From NCBI GenBank assembly GCA_036937835.1, contig CM072877.1, forward strand, positions 5,002,001 to 5,066,000: DNA of 64,000 nucleotides. The letters are read 5' to 3'. Position numbers and translations under genes: made by a program. The notes below the pieces were generated by a model, which made no database searches, was not told where the DNA came from, and saw only the letters and a list, made by a program, of their open reading frames with translations. The stretch comes from Pampus argenteus. Taxonomy: Eukaryota; Chordata; Actinopteri; Scombriformes; Stromateidae. Positions 25,506 through 39,885 of this stretch are shown in pieces (the stretch's first letter is position 1; every line of letters begins with the position of its first letter).

Positions 25506-27283
25506 GGTATAATGTGCCACTTCTTCTCTCACTCAATACTCAGAGCCAATACTGATGTCAGCTCTGTCTGCACCTAATGATGTGTCTCTTAACCTCTCTC
25601 TGTTTTCTGTAAAGGCAGAGCGTTGTTGCAGCTACAGATTGAGAAAACTCCATCTGTGACCTGAATCATATTCAAAAGACAATAGATGATGAGGGAAGAG
25701 GAAGGTAGTGTGAGAGAAAGATTGATATAAATAGAAGGAAAGTGCAAGGACAAGAAAAGGGAGGGATTGATAGAAGCAGAGAAAATATGTGATTAAAAAT
25801 GAAGGAAGAGAAAGCACAGATGGGGAATAAAACTAGTCTGTGTACAATATGTTTTACTACATTTTACATAGTTTTTAGTGTATTATGAAGCTTCAGCTCC
25901 AAATGAGTCACATCAAGTAGATGTTTAGTGTCAATTTTTCTCTTTTTGTTCCCATACTTCCACCACAGCTCGACGGGGAAGCACAATGAGGGAATCGGAT
26001 GCTAAAAAATCTGTAAATGTTACTAAATCAGCCTACTGGAGCATTATAAAAGCTTCACATCAACTTTTAAATGCATTTTTGCACTAAATGACTCTATGGA
26101 CACAGTGTGGATTTTGGAAACACATTTAAAGGAGATCTTTTAACAGCCAGTATGAACAGGAGGAATGGTTACTGCTCATATGGGCACCTGAATGTTTGGT
26201 CATGTTATGTATTTCGCTTTACAGTTTTAAACATTTGCTCTCTAAAAAGCGACAATAATCTTTGCTGAGTGTTGAATCCAAAGTCTCTAGATTTGTTAAA
26301 GCAGTAGAAGAAGTAACAACGTAAAATTTTTTTCTGTGTTTCAGGAGCCTTGGACCGCTGTGTGATGGGTATAACAGCAATAGAGATCCTGAACGCCTGT
26401 GACGAGCTGGCTCCAGCCACCGTGGACGCTCTCAGCCACTCAGCGGTGAACCTGAAGCAGGCGATGACTCGCCGCAGCTTGGCGGCGCTAAAGAACATGG
26501 CCCAGCACAAACTGCAGACTCTTGCTACCAACCTGCTGGCTGCAGACAACGCTGACAAGGTAAACAAACAGTCAATAGAAGGGAATATTTGTCACGTAAA
26601 TGACTTTAGCTTTCATCCATATCAACAGAAAATGGATCACATTTGCTAATGATATTGTCTATCATTTATCAATAAGAAATGCCAAATAGTCCCTGATCTC
26701 GACTCCTCAAAAATGAAAATTCATGTCAACTTCATGTCTCATGTCAAAAGAAACAATATGAAGATGTCATAGTTCAGATATCTCATCCTCTTCCTTATGT
26801 TTTCTCTTTGTTTGGTTCTTTGTCTCATTCATCAAAAACAAACACAATACCTTGTATATATACACACACACACACACACACAAAAACACAATACATGCAC
26901 ACACTGGTCATCTTGGTCAGATAGCTGGCTGAAGTCACAGGCCAATTAAATCTCTGCTGGGAATGAACCAAAGGTCAACAATATAGCGTGTGTGTGTGTG
27001 CGTGTGTGTGTGTGTGTGTGCATTGACAGCAGACCGCTGGTGTCTCCCAGGGAAAGATGAACTATCTTAAATGTCAAAATGGGAGGGAAAAAAGAAGTGC
27101 AGTGTTTCTTTTCCTTGAGATGGACTTTTCAGAGAGCAGGTTTAGTGGTTTAAAGGCGCAATCTGCCCAAATTTATGGGCAGATTGAGAAGAGTTTATGG
27201 TGTAGAAATTACTTTGTGTTAATTCCTCTGTTTTACTGCTTTAGGTTAAGCATCTTTCAAAACTCTTTATTTCAGTTTCGTTC

Positions 27284-27315
<32 letters not shown>

Positions 27316-28727
27316 GAAGGCTTGTCTTAGCTTAGCTATGGCTGCATTGACTCATCTGTTATTGCTCATAAGAGTACAATATAATGATCATAATGTTTAT
27401 TTGTATAGGAATTTTTAACAACATCTTTGCTAAAATGCCTATGAAACAGAAGTTGGTGTCTTTAGTTAGTTAGTGTCTTTCCGTACTGTGTCCCGAACTT
27501 CCCAGTGAAACTGAATATTTGAATGCATCACCAAAACTGGGTGAGACTTAAACACTGGGTGTTGTGAGCAACAGAGGACTGTTGGCTCCAAACCTTTTGT
27601 TAGATCAAGACGAGGATGAGGAAAGATGAATGAATTAGACCTCAGACACATTGTTTTAGAAATGAAAACAAAAGTTCTTGAACACTGATGTCCAAACACA
27701 CATCTCTTTCTGTCTCTCTCCATATTGCTTTGTTAGCTGTCCAACCCACAGACGGTAAAATGCGGTTTTATGTGACCTGTGTGGCTAGCTACTCGCCCAA
27801 AAGTCACATTTGATGAACCTTTGTAAACTTCCCTGAGTGCAGGATGAGTCGTCAAACATTTGAAACCATTTCCCAGAAAGAGAAAAGAGAGGGATGTTGA
27901 TTTTCTGACATATAACAAGAGATAAATGAACAGTTAACACAGGGATACAGGATTTAAACTGGGACCATGTATTTTTTTTATTTCATGGGGCCTAAGAAAT
28001 CAGTATAGCTTGTTTGCTATAAAAAAAAAAAAAAATTCAGATGATTGTTCACCCTACATTAATCATGTAGAACTGCTTGTCTCTGTTGACCCCTTTTAGA
28101 AGTTCACTTGTCAGTCTCAGATGATCTGATCTGTCTTGACAGAGTAAACCCCGCCCACCTGGTCCTCCCAGCACAGAAAACAAACGCTATGAATTATTTA
28201 GTGTTTGAACAGCGTTTAGTTGAGCTGCTCGTACAGTTTGACTTTTATAGTTTGACTTGGAAGCCATTTGGCTCCGAGTGAAGCTCCATTTAGCTCCCAC
28301 CTCTTCTCCTGTTTGGTTTGTCCTTTTTCTCCTCCTTCCTTTCACCAGATAACCTTTTGTGTTGTTTCTTTTCCCCCTCTGTGTGTTACTTTTATTGTAG
28401 GTGTCTCCTGGGTTTTTCCTGCCATAACTGCTCATAATCACAGCTCTTTTCTGAAAAGGCCAACACACAACAGCTATATTTTTTTTCCCTCCTAGTTCTA
28501 TCAGAAATACATCACTGTTGTTCCCATTTCTGCCTCCCACCACTGTGTCATTTCTCTCTCATATCTACTCAAATTATGGGTCAAAACCACCCACTATCCC
28601 CTGTGTGTGTGTATGTGAGTGTGTGTACTCCCCTGCTGTGTGTAATGACTGATAATGACCATGAAATGTCAGACTATCAACCCAAACATTACACCCAGCC
28701 AGCTCCAAGGCCTTTATATATATACGG

Positions 28728-28758
<31 letters not shown>

Positions 28759-29898
28759 TTACAGCTGATATTTATTTTTCAGATTTCATTTTGTGTGTGA
28801 GGAAGTCAATGTGTGACATTGCGTTTGTCCTCTGGCAGTTTTGCTGAACCTGCTTATCTGTGAATGTGTTTGTTGCACGAAGGTTGGCGAGAAAAAAAAC
28901 AACAAAAAAAAACTACAGATGAAACGATTCAGTCGATCAACAGAAAATGAATTGGTCACAGTTAATTGGATAATCAGTTGATCGTTTCCGTCGTTCAAGC
29001 AATCAAAAATGTCCTCTGGTTCCGGCTTCTCCAATGTGAGGATTTGCTGCTTTTTGGTGCATTTATTGGGGACTATATTCAGATGCGGATTAAGACACTT
29101 GATGCTCTAGTGAGTCTTTCTGGCTGCAGGACTGTGTGTGTGGGACCGAGTAAAAATAAACTATAGTGTGTGTGTGTTTGTGGTAATAAACATGTCAACC
29201 AGTGTGACTGACATGTTTTTAATAGTTTTTGGACAACAACGGGGCTCTGTGGCACAGAGGAATAAGATATATCACTTTGTGTGATCAGTTCATTGATCAA
29301 TACTCAAAATGTATCTTGGTGAGCTACTCACTTTTGAAACACAAGGAAAGAGCAGACAGTTTATTCGGTTAAAACCACGTTTGAGATTCCCCAAATGCTC
29401 GGAACGGACAGGACAAAAGGAAAGAAAAAAATTTGGATGATTTATACGATCTCTGAAAGAAGTGTTTTTCTAAGCTTAGCTTTTGATTTCATTGTTGAGA
29501 AGTTTCTGCAGCCGCAGATCCTCTGTGTTCAAGGAACTGAATCGTTAACATCAGGTTGTCGCTCCACAGATGAATTTAATTTCCGAAGTATTGATTGCTG
29601 CATGACTTCATTCTCCCATCCGATGTCCTTTATATTCAATATTCAATTCAAGTAAAATTGCGGAGATCAGTGTCATTTCTGTGAAGTGTACTTTGTTATT
29701 TCCCTGTTTCAAAGTTAGAATGTGGAGAGAATTTTCAACATATTTGTATTTAGTGTGTGTGTGTGTGAGAGAGACAGACTTCTATGGATGTGTGTGTGTG
29801 TGTGAGCGAGACAGACTTCTATGGATGTGTGTGTGTGTGTGTGAGAGAGACAGACTTCTATGGATGTGTGTGTGTGTGAGAGAGACAGACTTCTATGG

Positions 29899-29946
<48 letters not shown>

Positions 29947-30244
29947 CGGACTTCTATGGATGTGTGTGTGTTGGACTCCAGTGTTGTTTGCCAGAAGGGC
30001 CCTGCAGGACAATGACCTTTAGACCCACTGCCCATGAGCTATAGGGCACTGTGTGTGTCTGTATGGGTGTCTGTGTGTGTGTCTGTGTGTGTGTGGGTGT
30101 GTGTGTGGGTGTGTGCATGGATAAGTGTAGATAATTGAAATGTCAGTTTTTTTAAAACACAGAATAGACATACAACAGCCATTGTGTGTAATGTGGCTGA
30201 CTGCCATTGGATGGCAGTGTTCATCCACCAAAACAATACACACA

Positions 30245-30277
<33 letters not shown>

Positions 30278-32170
30278 TTTGATACTGAAGCATGTGGATG
30301 AGGTACAACACAAATCCTCCAAGACGTCTTATCAAACACAAACTATGTTCACTGAGGCCAGGCTTCAGTTTTCACTCACTGTATGTATCATAGTGCAGAC
30401 ATCATCAGCGGTCGTCATGAAAGAGATCTGATCTGGAATCAAACATCAATTAAACATTGAACAAATTGGCTACTAAACGTCCTTGTCCAAAACACTGTGT
30501 CACTTTTGCATATACATGTTTGTGTGTTTAGAAGAATCATGTGATCAATCAATCCGGTTTATTTGTCACATGTAATCGTGTAAGCTACAATCACAGTGAA
30601 ACGTAATCCCTTCAGTTCTTTCAATTTGTGCATTACAATTAGAATAGAATATAAATGGTAATAATTGTATGTGTATGACTGGAGGGAAAACGACTCTTCT
30701 TCTTTATTATTAATCCCAGTTTGGGATTAATAAAGTCTGTCTCTTTGCCTGTCTGCCTGCCTACTTACTTACTTACTTACTTACTTGGTGTACTGTGCAC
30801 CGTATGTGTATGTATGTGTGATGTGGTAGCAGCATTGTGCGAACAAGAGGACAAATGTCACAACCTCACAAATCTGAAACGTATGTGTGTGTGTGTGTGT
30901 GTGTGTGTGTCTGTCCCAGCTGCAGGTGTATTGTGTCTCTTATTATAATAATTATTATTATTCTCGCTCTCTCTCTCACACAGTCACATCCAGTTCAGTT
31001 CAGTGATCTTAAAAAAGCACGACATTATGAAAAAAAGTGTTGCCAAAACCAAGAAGTGCAACGCAGAGAAACATCAATTATTGAATATAGTACGATCATA
31101 GTAACAATATGTAGAAAACATCTAAACTTGATGTGTTTACAGATATACAAAAACAAACATTAGAACCACAGAAATATGCATCTCTAAAAGTCGTGTGTGT
31201 GTGTGTATTTTTAAATTAATGTTTTAATTGAATTCACAAATGATCTCGTGTTGCCAGCTGCAGGCGGTGACGTTCGTCGTTTCAGTCAGCACAATCAGAC
31301 CTGTAGCAAACACTGTCGCTACAACAGTAGCTCCGAAAGCTCATCCACTCATTATAGAAACGTGTTTACTAAAAACGCGAAGTGAACTCAAATGGCTTAG
31401 TCATTTTTCATTGGTTAATCCATCGATCCTTTTCCTGGTTGCCTATCAGTGTCCAGGTCGCGTCGATTGAATTAATTTTATTATTATGAATTATTGTTGT
31501 AAAAAATTTTTACCATCCACGTTTTCACCACTTAATTACATTCTATGTACTATTATATTTTAGGACAGAAACTTTGGACATAACATACAACATGTGAGAA
31601 AATGAAAGCAAACACAGCAGAGGATGCATACATGCATGTTGGTGCTATTACAACTAACACATCACTCCTCTGGCTGAAGGAAATGACTGCACAGTAAATG
31701 GATAAACTTTCTTTCATGAAACGCATCCAGATTCAAATCAAGCATCAAGCTCACTTCATTCTTCTCCGAATCACTCCTCCCTCCCTCCCTCCCTCCCTCC
31801 TCCCTCTGTTTTGTTCTCCTCCATTAGAACCGGACTCCTAACAGGATCATAGTGGTCTGATTGCAGACAGGTCATTAACATGTAAACAAACAGCACTGTT
31901 CTTCATACAGATCCACACAGTCGTCTCGCGTAATACAATTAAAATCGAGTGGTGTATTAGTACTGGTGACAGTTACAGTTGATGGTGTGTGTATTTATTG
32001 CGCAACTGTGTGTGTGGTTTAATATATCAATAATTGATCATAAAACTGTGTTTCATGAGTTGTGAAATGTGTGCCGTGTTGTGACTTTTTAACCTCTTTG
32101 TGCGTCGCTTTTAATAATTTCAAAGAAATATTACATTTTTGAGTCAGGTTATATGTGTCAAAAAAGCCAC

Positions 32171-32211
<41 letters not shown>

Positions 32212-35200
32212 TATTTTTATATATATATATTTTTTAGAGAGATTAAATCTTGCAAAGCAATTCCTTGCACAATTTAGGGGAAATACTTTACATCCCAACC
32301 TTATAGATGGATTGTTTTAATGTTCATTGTTTCATTTTTCTGCAAGCATAATAATATGCTATCAATATAATTTCAAAGATGCTTCAAAAATTCTACATAG
32401 TGGCTTTAATCTATTAAATTAAATTTTAAGGACATATGGACTACAACTGGCAGGTTGTTTGACTTCTGACACTTTTTCGATTTTTCTGTAAAAACAAAGC
32501 ACCCTGTGGGCACAAGGTTTCTGTTTTGGAACCGCAGACTGACAAACGTTCATCACTGTTTCCCTTAATTTGAAATATTCTCTCTCTCTCTGCTCCAGGG
32601 CAACCTGCCGAAATACTCCCACAATGCACTGGTGGTGCAGGCGATGAAGACCAACCTGACGGACCCTGACATGCATGTGCTGTTCTTTGACGTGGAGGCG
32701 GTGATTATCCAGCTGCTGACAGAGGAAGCCCAGCGACCGAGCCCCACGCTGGTGTCTCCAGAGACGCTGCAGAAGAGCCAGACTGGGGCCGACAAGGGGG
32801 GGTCCTTCCTGGCCAACAAGATCTTCAAACAGGTCGGCAAACGCCATGAGGGCAAATTCAATTCTATGATATAACTCTATGATCTCTTTCATTTATTAAT
32901 AATTTGATGACTGACTGATGATGTTAATAAAAATTGTTAAAACTTGAAAAATATTAAGATTTAAAAGAAGAAACTTTATAAACAAACAAACATTATTTAC
33001 AATAGCTTTTATTATTTTTATTTTTTATTTATGTAGCACTATTAATTTTTTACTATTTTTAATTTATTTTTACATCTTTAAATGTATTTTAAAGTTTATT
33101 CTCTGATCCATTACAAATATACAATAAATTGTGTTTAAACAGTTGCTTCAGATTTATCATATATAAAGTCTGTTGGACTTGTGAGAATCATTTGAAGCAG
33201 GCTGAGACATCCTGACTGTTGGTCCCCAGTATGAGTGAAACTCCAGAAACATGGAATCCTACATGTCCCATAATGCATCTCAAAATTCATTAAACCCTAT
33301 CTGACTAGTAAAGGTCCTGTCTTTTAAACTTCATGTGGGTTCTTCTCTCAGACTTGACAAAACCTCTCTAGAGCAACAGAAGACATTATGCAGCTATTTT
33401 CAACATGCCCAGTGAAATAAGTGGAGTGCTCCTTGTTTAAATGTATCTTTTAAAAAAAAAAAATAAAAAAAAATACACAGGTGAAGGAGACAATGAAGGA
33501 GACCATCAAGGAGCACCTGCTGGACGAAGATGAGGAAGAGGAGGAGGAGATGAGGAGGCGTGAGGAGAAGTCCAAGTCACTCAGTCTGCTGGAATACAAC
33601 CTGACGATGGACACGGCCAAACTCTTTATGTCCTGCCTGCACGCCTGGGGCCTCAATGAGCAGCTGGACAGCATCTGTCTGGAGCGACTGGGCATGCTCA
33701 GACCACACTGCCCCATCTCCTTCGGCCTGATCTCCAGAGGAGGTCACATGTCCCTCATGCTGCCCACCTTCAAGGTATCCGTCTCTCTGATTGGCCCTTG
33801 ATCCTAAACAGTTTCACTTAAAGCTAGACAGTCCTGTTTAACCAGCAGGTTACTTGGTGCTACCAAACATTAATGTTTATTTAATCAAGTAAGTCCCTGA
33901 GAATGAAATCTCATTTTTGTTTTGGGAACTGTTAATGATATTTTTATTCATGTTGAGAATTTGTTTTATTGGTATTGGTCTTGACATTTTTAAGACTAAA
34001 TAATAAAAACTGAAAAAGAAAGGTAAGGTAATCAATAGACTAGTCATTTGAAGCGTAAGAGATGAAAGCAGTTGTCACACACCAGTATTTATTAGGGTGC
34101 TAATGTTTCTGCCTTTGTTTCCCAGGAGTCCTTGCTGCGACAGTTGTCTCTGGCGACGGGTCGGAAGCTGACACTGTCAGACATCGTTGGGAAGGGAACA
34201 TACGGCTTGTCGAGGGCCGTCACCACGCAGCACCTCCTGTCCGTCATCTCACTGGCCAACACTCTGATGGGCATGACCAACGCCACTTTTGTCGGAGAGC
34301 ACATGAAGAAGGCACCAGCCAGGTAACAAACAAGCAAGCAAACAAACAAACAAACATATACAGACATGCAGTTTGGTCATAGTTTTCGATTTTTATTTTT
34401 AAGATAATGTAATCGCATAGTATTCCATTAAAAAAATCACATTAAATGAAAATAATGCAGTCATCTTATAATTAACATCAACATGTTAAAGATCATGCAA
34501 AATGAAAAAATAGAAAATCTACACACTGATGTAAAAAGTCTTAATATTTTATGATAATGGTGTATCTCAATATATTTCTCATCAAACTTGAAGATCTCCT
34601 CAAAGCTCCTCTAACTAACATTTTAATATTAACAATGAATCAATGACTACATGAATTGTGAAAGAGGTCACTTATAGTGGAAGAACTGTCACCAGCTCTG
34701 CATCTCTACGGGACTGTTTTAGCACATAGTTATGGTTTTACAGCATATTGATTATATGACTCAGTCTTAGCGCTCTCATCAACCTCGACGAAACCACAAC
34801 TAAAATCAGAGTGACTCCTGAACGGGTGGACCATAGATGTCTCTGATATTTCAACTGTTTAACCCAAAATTTTGTGTTATCCAAAGAATCTTAAAAGTTC
34901 AACACATATGAAAACACACTCCTGATCAGTAATCAGTGTTTTCAGCTGAAAAACAAAACAACAACTCAAGCAAGTCGAGATAGAAACAGAATTCAGAGCA
35001 CAGAAACACAGATGCTGTTCACATACACAACAAAACCAGTAGGAGCTGAAGTTTGACTACTGTCAAAGTCAGTGTGTGTGTCGGTGTGTGTGAAGGTAAT
35101 TGTTTAGTCTGTCTGAACTCTCATTGTGCTGTGAAAGATTTAACACTGAGGTCGAGGTCTTGCTGCTGCAACACCAACACAACATTTCATCATTTCATCA

Positions 35201-38200
35201 ACCCTGTACTGAATAACTCTGCAGGGAGGGCAAGCAAGAGATTCATGGAGGAAAACACTCACTCACTCACTCACTCACACACACACACACACACACACAC
35301 AGAGAGAGAAGAATAAAGGTAGAGGTGGTGAGATGTTTTTTTTTTATCAGCCACTTCTGATATTTATTTGATCTGTTTTCAGTCAAGTTAAACAATGTCC
35401 AGTCCCACATCGCAGCGGCTCTGTACAGACACAAGCTTTCAGTGCTCTCAAGTTAAGTTTATACCTTTAAACCCCGCCTAACACGAAGGTGAAGGGAGCA
35501 CAGCTTCCTCGGTAGAGTTTTGTCTGATAAATAATTATGGATAAAAAAGTCGATTCACATAAGAATCATAATTCTTATCTTCTTCAATTCTGACTTCGTT
35601 CTCAAATGTCAAAAAAACAAACAATCTCCTAAATGTTAAATTATAACAGCAACGGAACAAAAAGGACGGAATCCTGCTGCGAGGGCAGAGCATCACCCGG
35701 ACAGTCTTCAGTGCACAAACGCTAGAGATATCTCATAGTTCACGTTCAAAAAAAGACAAACATTCAAAGACTAAACAATTACCTGCTATTACGTATATTG
35801 TGAATTCTTTTATGCCATTAGGCTACTCAAAACAACCAACGTTACTGAAGCAGAGCAGTAACAAATAAGACTGCAGCAATAAACAACTTCAACCAACTCT
35901 GGTGGGGCAGAGGAAATAACTTGTGGTGTGTTTGATCCAAGCAGTGGACTTTTGTTGCATGTTATACCCTGACTCTCTACCCTCTATGTCTCAACTATCA
36001 TGGTCAAGCATCAAATAGTTATTTTTGGGACAAGTCAAGTCTCAAAACTCTTGGGTCTTGTTACACCCGTCTCAAGTTCCGGGGTGCAAATTCAAATCAA
36101 GTCCAAGTCACGTTTTAAGTCTTATCAAAGCCAGTTCAAGTCAAATCTCGTGTCCTTCGGGGCAAGTCTACATCAAATCACAAGCAACTTGGCAACAAGT
36201 CAAACCTCAAGCCTCAAAGCAAGTTTCAAGTCCACTCTGAAATCCTTGACGCCGAGTCGAAGACGAGTTCAGGTCAAAAACAAGTGTTCTGAAAAGCAAC
36301 CAGACCACTATCAATGATGTTGGCAACCATGTTTCCTGTGTTTCAAGCAAACAAACAAGGTGCCTGTCGTTGATGTAAACTTGTTTCGTGCTACTGTGTC
36401 ATTGATTTGTTTAGTCAGAAAGTGTTGCAATTTGATCAAAATTTGATTTGATATACTGGAGGTAAACAGGGCCGATAAACAGGAAATGGCAGCTAGAACA
36501 TCATAGACAAGGAGCACCACAGGGAAAGGACAAAGGACGTCGTGTAGCCTGAAAAAAAAAGTTTCCAGAGCTCTTTATTTACTTTCTAAGAAACAAATAA
36601 CTCCATCAGAGTGAGTCATTGTGTAGCTACACATGGAAGCTGAAACTCAAACAACTCCGTCTGTCTCCACCTGTGCACTCCAAACCAGCAGTTGTGAATA
36701 TTTGAAGGTGTTTGGCTTTTTGATGTTCTTACCATCTTACATTTATGACAGCGGAAAAGCTTCCTCCCTGTGTGCTGGAGTTTGAAAAGAACTCTTAGTG
36801 TTTTAGTATTTCATCACAACAGCCACAACTGCACTCCATCCCGACAGCTCCAGGCTGAGGGATGCAGCTCGTCCGTGCTACAAGTCCTGGAAGTCGCCTA
36901 GTTTGGTAACTGAATGAGACATAAGTAAACATAAAAACACTAAAAAATCTCTACAAATGGCTGCTTATTGTTGCTATAAGTCATATTAAGCTTCTTCTAC
37001 ATTAGAAGACTATGCCCACAATGCCAAAAAAATAAAAAATAAATCTTTTTCTTAATGTTTTTGAAGGATTTAGCTGTTCTCCGAGCTGTCAGGTGCTCAC
37101 TTCACTTAGGATCAGGCTTGTTGAAGTATATTTTCCTCCTCCGTAGCAATTTACACTAGCTGCAATGTGTGTTTGCAGAGCAGATGGTGACAGATTCAGA
37201 TTGTACATGGGGCTGAAGGACACGTTTAAAGACCCATAATCTACACACATCCATATGGGGGCAATTTTCGTTTTCCAATAAATGAAACACCACCTGTCTG
37301 TTCCCCCGATATTCCGTGTTAATCCAATACCTTTGACTTGTAGATAGAGGAAAACAAGTTTTTGCAGCTTTTTACCATTTTAACTCTGAATGTCCAATCA
37401 CATGTAAGACACATTTAAATGTTTGGTACAGAATTTACAGAGGAGATTTTTATTCCTGTGGTTTGAATTGATTTTTTACAAAAAGAAAAAAACTGGATGG
37501 ATTTAGATTTTATTTAGATAACGGCCCTAAATCCCATTCTCCAGCTCGTACACACATTAAGCATGCAGGTACAGAAAGCAGCTCTCTGATAACATCATGA
37601 GCTGTAGTAACAAGCTGCATACTGAAATTATTTAGCCTGATAAAGTCTGTTATCAAATATAAATCACATAAACACATGTAGTATAAAATTAGGTTTGGTA
37701 ACTCTCGTTCATAATTCATAAATCAACTTTAGGGCCCGTATGGACAGGAGACCTGATTACAGCGAGCAGTGTAAATACAGTATGACACGAGTTCTGTGTA
37801 AACAAATATGTGAATATATCTTATCATCTGATTAATTGTTAGTAAATTGGTTTTGTTGGAATTTGTTTCACATATATTTTTTTTGTGTTTGTCAGTGAGA
37901 CTGTATGTGTTTCTTTGTGTTTTTGTGTGCTTCATTGACACAAAGATGACTCTGTGTGTGTGTGCGTGTGTGTGTGTGTGCGCGTTTGAGGGGCTATCAG
38001 AGGTGTTCCTTTTGTGTGTGTTGTAGAGAAAGGCAGAGTGAGTTTGTGTGTGGTGGTGGGGGACATGCAGGTGCATGTGGTCTTGTGCTGTGTTGCTCTG
38101 AATGGGTCTCACTCATCTTCTCGGTAGAATCAAATGTGTTTCTCCACTCTTTGTAATAACAATCCTAATGATCTAAGACATTAATTCACTTCATACTAAC

Positions 38201-39522
38201 ACTTTGGCCCACCTCCCGTTGCTCTTCAAAATGTCCTTGCAGTAGAATTTGGACATTTTTAACTTCTGGTTGGAGAACTCTCTGGCAGTTATTTATTACC
38301 TGGCAACTATTATTGATCACTGTATTGATTGTTGTATTGGAAGTGTTTGTGTGTCTCTGAGAGTTTGTCGCATCCGGTCTGTTCAGACCCTGCATCATGT
38401 CTTTCAGTCTAAATTCAATAGGCTGGAGCCTGAGAAGACACACACATGATCTTTGTATTTTTGTGTGTGTGTGTGTGTGTGTGTGAGTGTGCGTGCGTGC
38501 GTGCGCATGTGTTCTGGCCCTCCTCTCTCTTCCTTGCTCCTTTAATATTTCATGCCTCCTCTTTGTGATCCTCCTCTAGGCCTCCCAGACCAGGAGGAAC
38601 CCCGGAGACCCCTCGCAGGACGCCGGCTGCCCCCCCTCAGCCCTCCAACCCGGCGCTACAAGCCCAGATCAAACAAGGTAACTACAAAAGGAGGGGTCGC
38701 TCGCCTCATACACACCCCTGGGGCCCTGTGGGGATGGTGGGAGGGAGGGGGCGGGAGTTTGATAATGCAGCCCACCGGCAATAAAACCCACTGAGAGTTT
38801 AAAAAAAAAAAAAACCACAGAACTATCACAGGAGGAAGCTGCTGCTGTTTCCTCGGTCAGTCGGTCTTTAAAGGGCTGTTCTGTTGTTTTTGTTGGAATT
38901 TCAGCCGTCACCACGGAGTTCAAACCTTTGACTGCAGCATTACATTTTGTCTCCTCTCTTTCAAAAATGTTTTTATCCAAGAAACCTGACTGAGCATTTT
39001 GTGTAATCATTAGCGCCATTAGATATTTCTAAAATCAGGGCAACATACTTTGTTCAGAAACATCAATCTGCCAGAGTAAGAATGTGCTGACAAAGACTGA
39101 TCGGTCAGTGATAACAGCATTTTGTAATATTGGCAGTTTGAGAAGTGATAATAAAGTTTTATTATTATAAGTTATGGGTAACATAGGGAACTGCAATGAT
39201 GCTCTTTTTTTACTCAGACAAGGTCTTTATTTGACAACAGTTGGTAAATGCATTATTTTTTTATAGATCAGATGATCCATTCATCCAAAATCTGTCACAA
39301 AAAATCAGAACAATTGAAAATTTTAAAAGTTGTGATTGATGCTGTTATTAGTTTTGAAGGTTTAGGGAAATACGAGGGAATGCACCTTTTTTGAAGGAAA
39401 CGTCTGCAGAGAAATAAAAGAGAGAACGAGATAGAAAGACACTTTTGAATCATTCTTTGCAGATAGAAACTCACACTGGTTCACTGTAGGGGACATTTTA
39501 ACCAGCCGTCACCATCTGCTTA

Positions 39523-39558
<36 letters not shown>

Positions 39559-39815
39559 CTACCTGCCACACATACAACAAGCTCTATACCTACAAACACA
39601 CACCAGAAATCAAGTCCATGCGGACACATACACCACACACACACACACATGTGCCATGGGTGGCACGGGTGTTTGGGGGGGGGTTGCCCTATTGTCACGC
39701 CTTAATGGAGGCCAAGCGTGACAAGCGTGTGGACTTATTCACGCCACACGCCTATTCACTACCATTCAGAGGGAACACTCGGCCATGACCTCTGCTCAAC
39801 CCATCTACTCCAACC

Positions 39816-39885
<70 letters not shown>

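Larger units (their letters stand above)
24116..26344 (+). other. WDR7: WDR7 intron between coding exons 13 and 14 (2.2 kb)
   Basis: Holds a dispersed repeat copy at about 24990-25145, T/G-rich tracts at about 25310-25350 and a (CA)15 microsatellite at 25473-25502. The rest is AT-rich with no exon recognised. Confidence 0.7.
26560..32598 (+). other. WDR7: WDR7 intron between coding exons 14 and 15 (6.0 kb)
   Basis: Repeat-rich, with (CA)n 26861-26882, (GT)n 26988-27020, (TA)n 27283-27310, a dispersed repeat copy at 28918-29075 and a minisatellite at 29752-29975. It also has CA/GT tracts 30050-30118 and 30236-30277, a LINE-like 3' tail at 30700-30785, (GT)n at about 30885-30911, a (CCCT)n run near 31780-31801 and (TTA)n 32171-32210. 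No exon was recognised. Confidence 0.7.

Noticed and set aside
29681..30341. ORFs of repeated Cys-Val or His-Thr
   Set aside because: Translations of GT/CA microsatellites and the minisatellite, not proteins. The same applies at 37729-38112, 39498-39945, 55564-56066, 57390-57702 and 59951-60211.
36000..36317. Lys/Ser/Gln-rich ORF
   Set aside because: Produced by the degenerate CAAGTC repeat.
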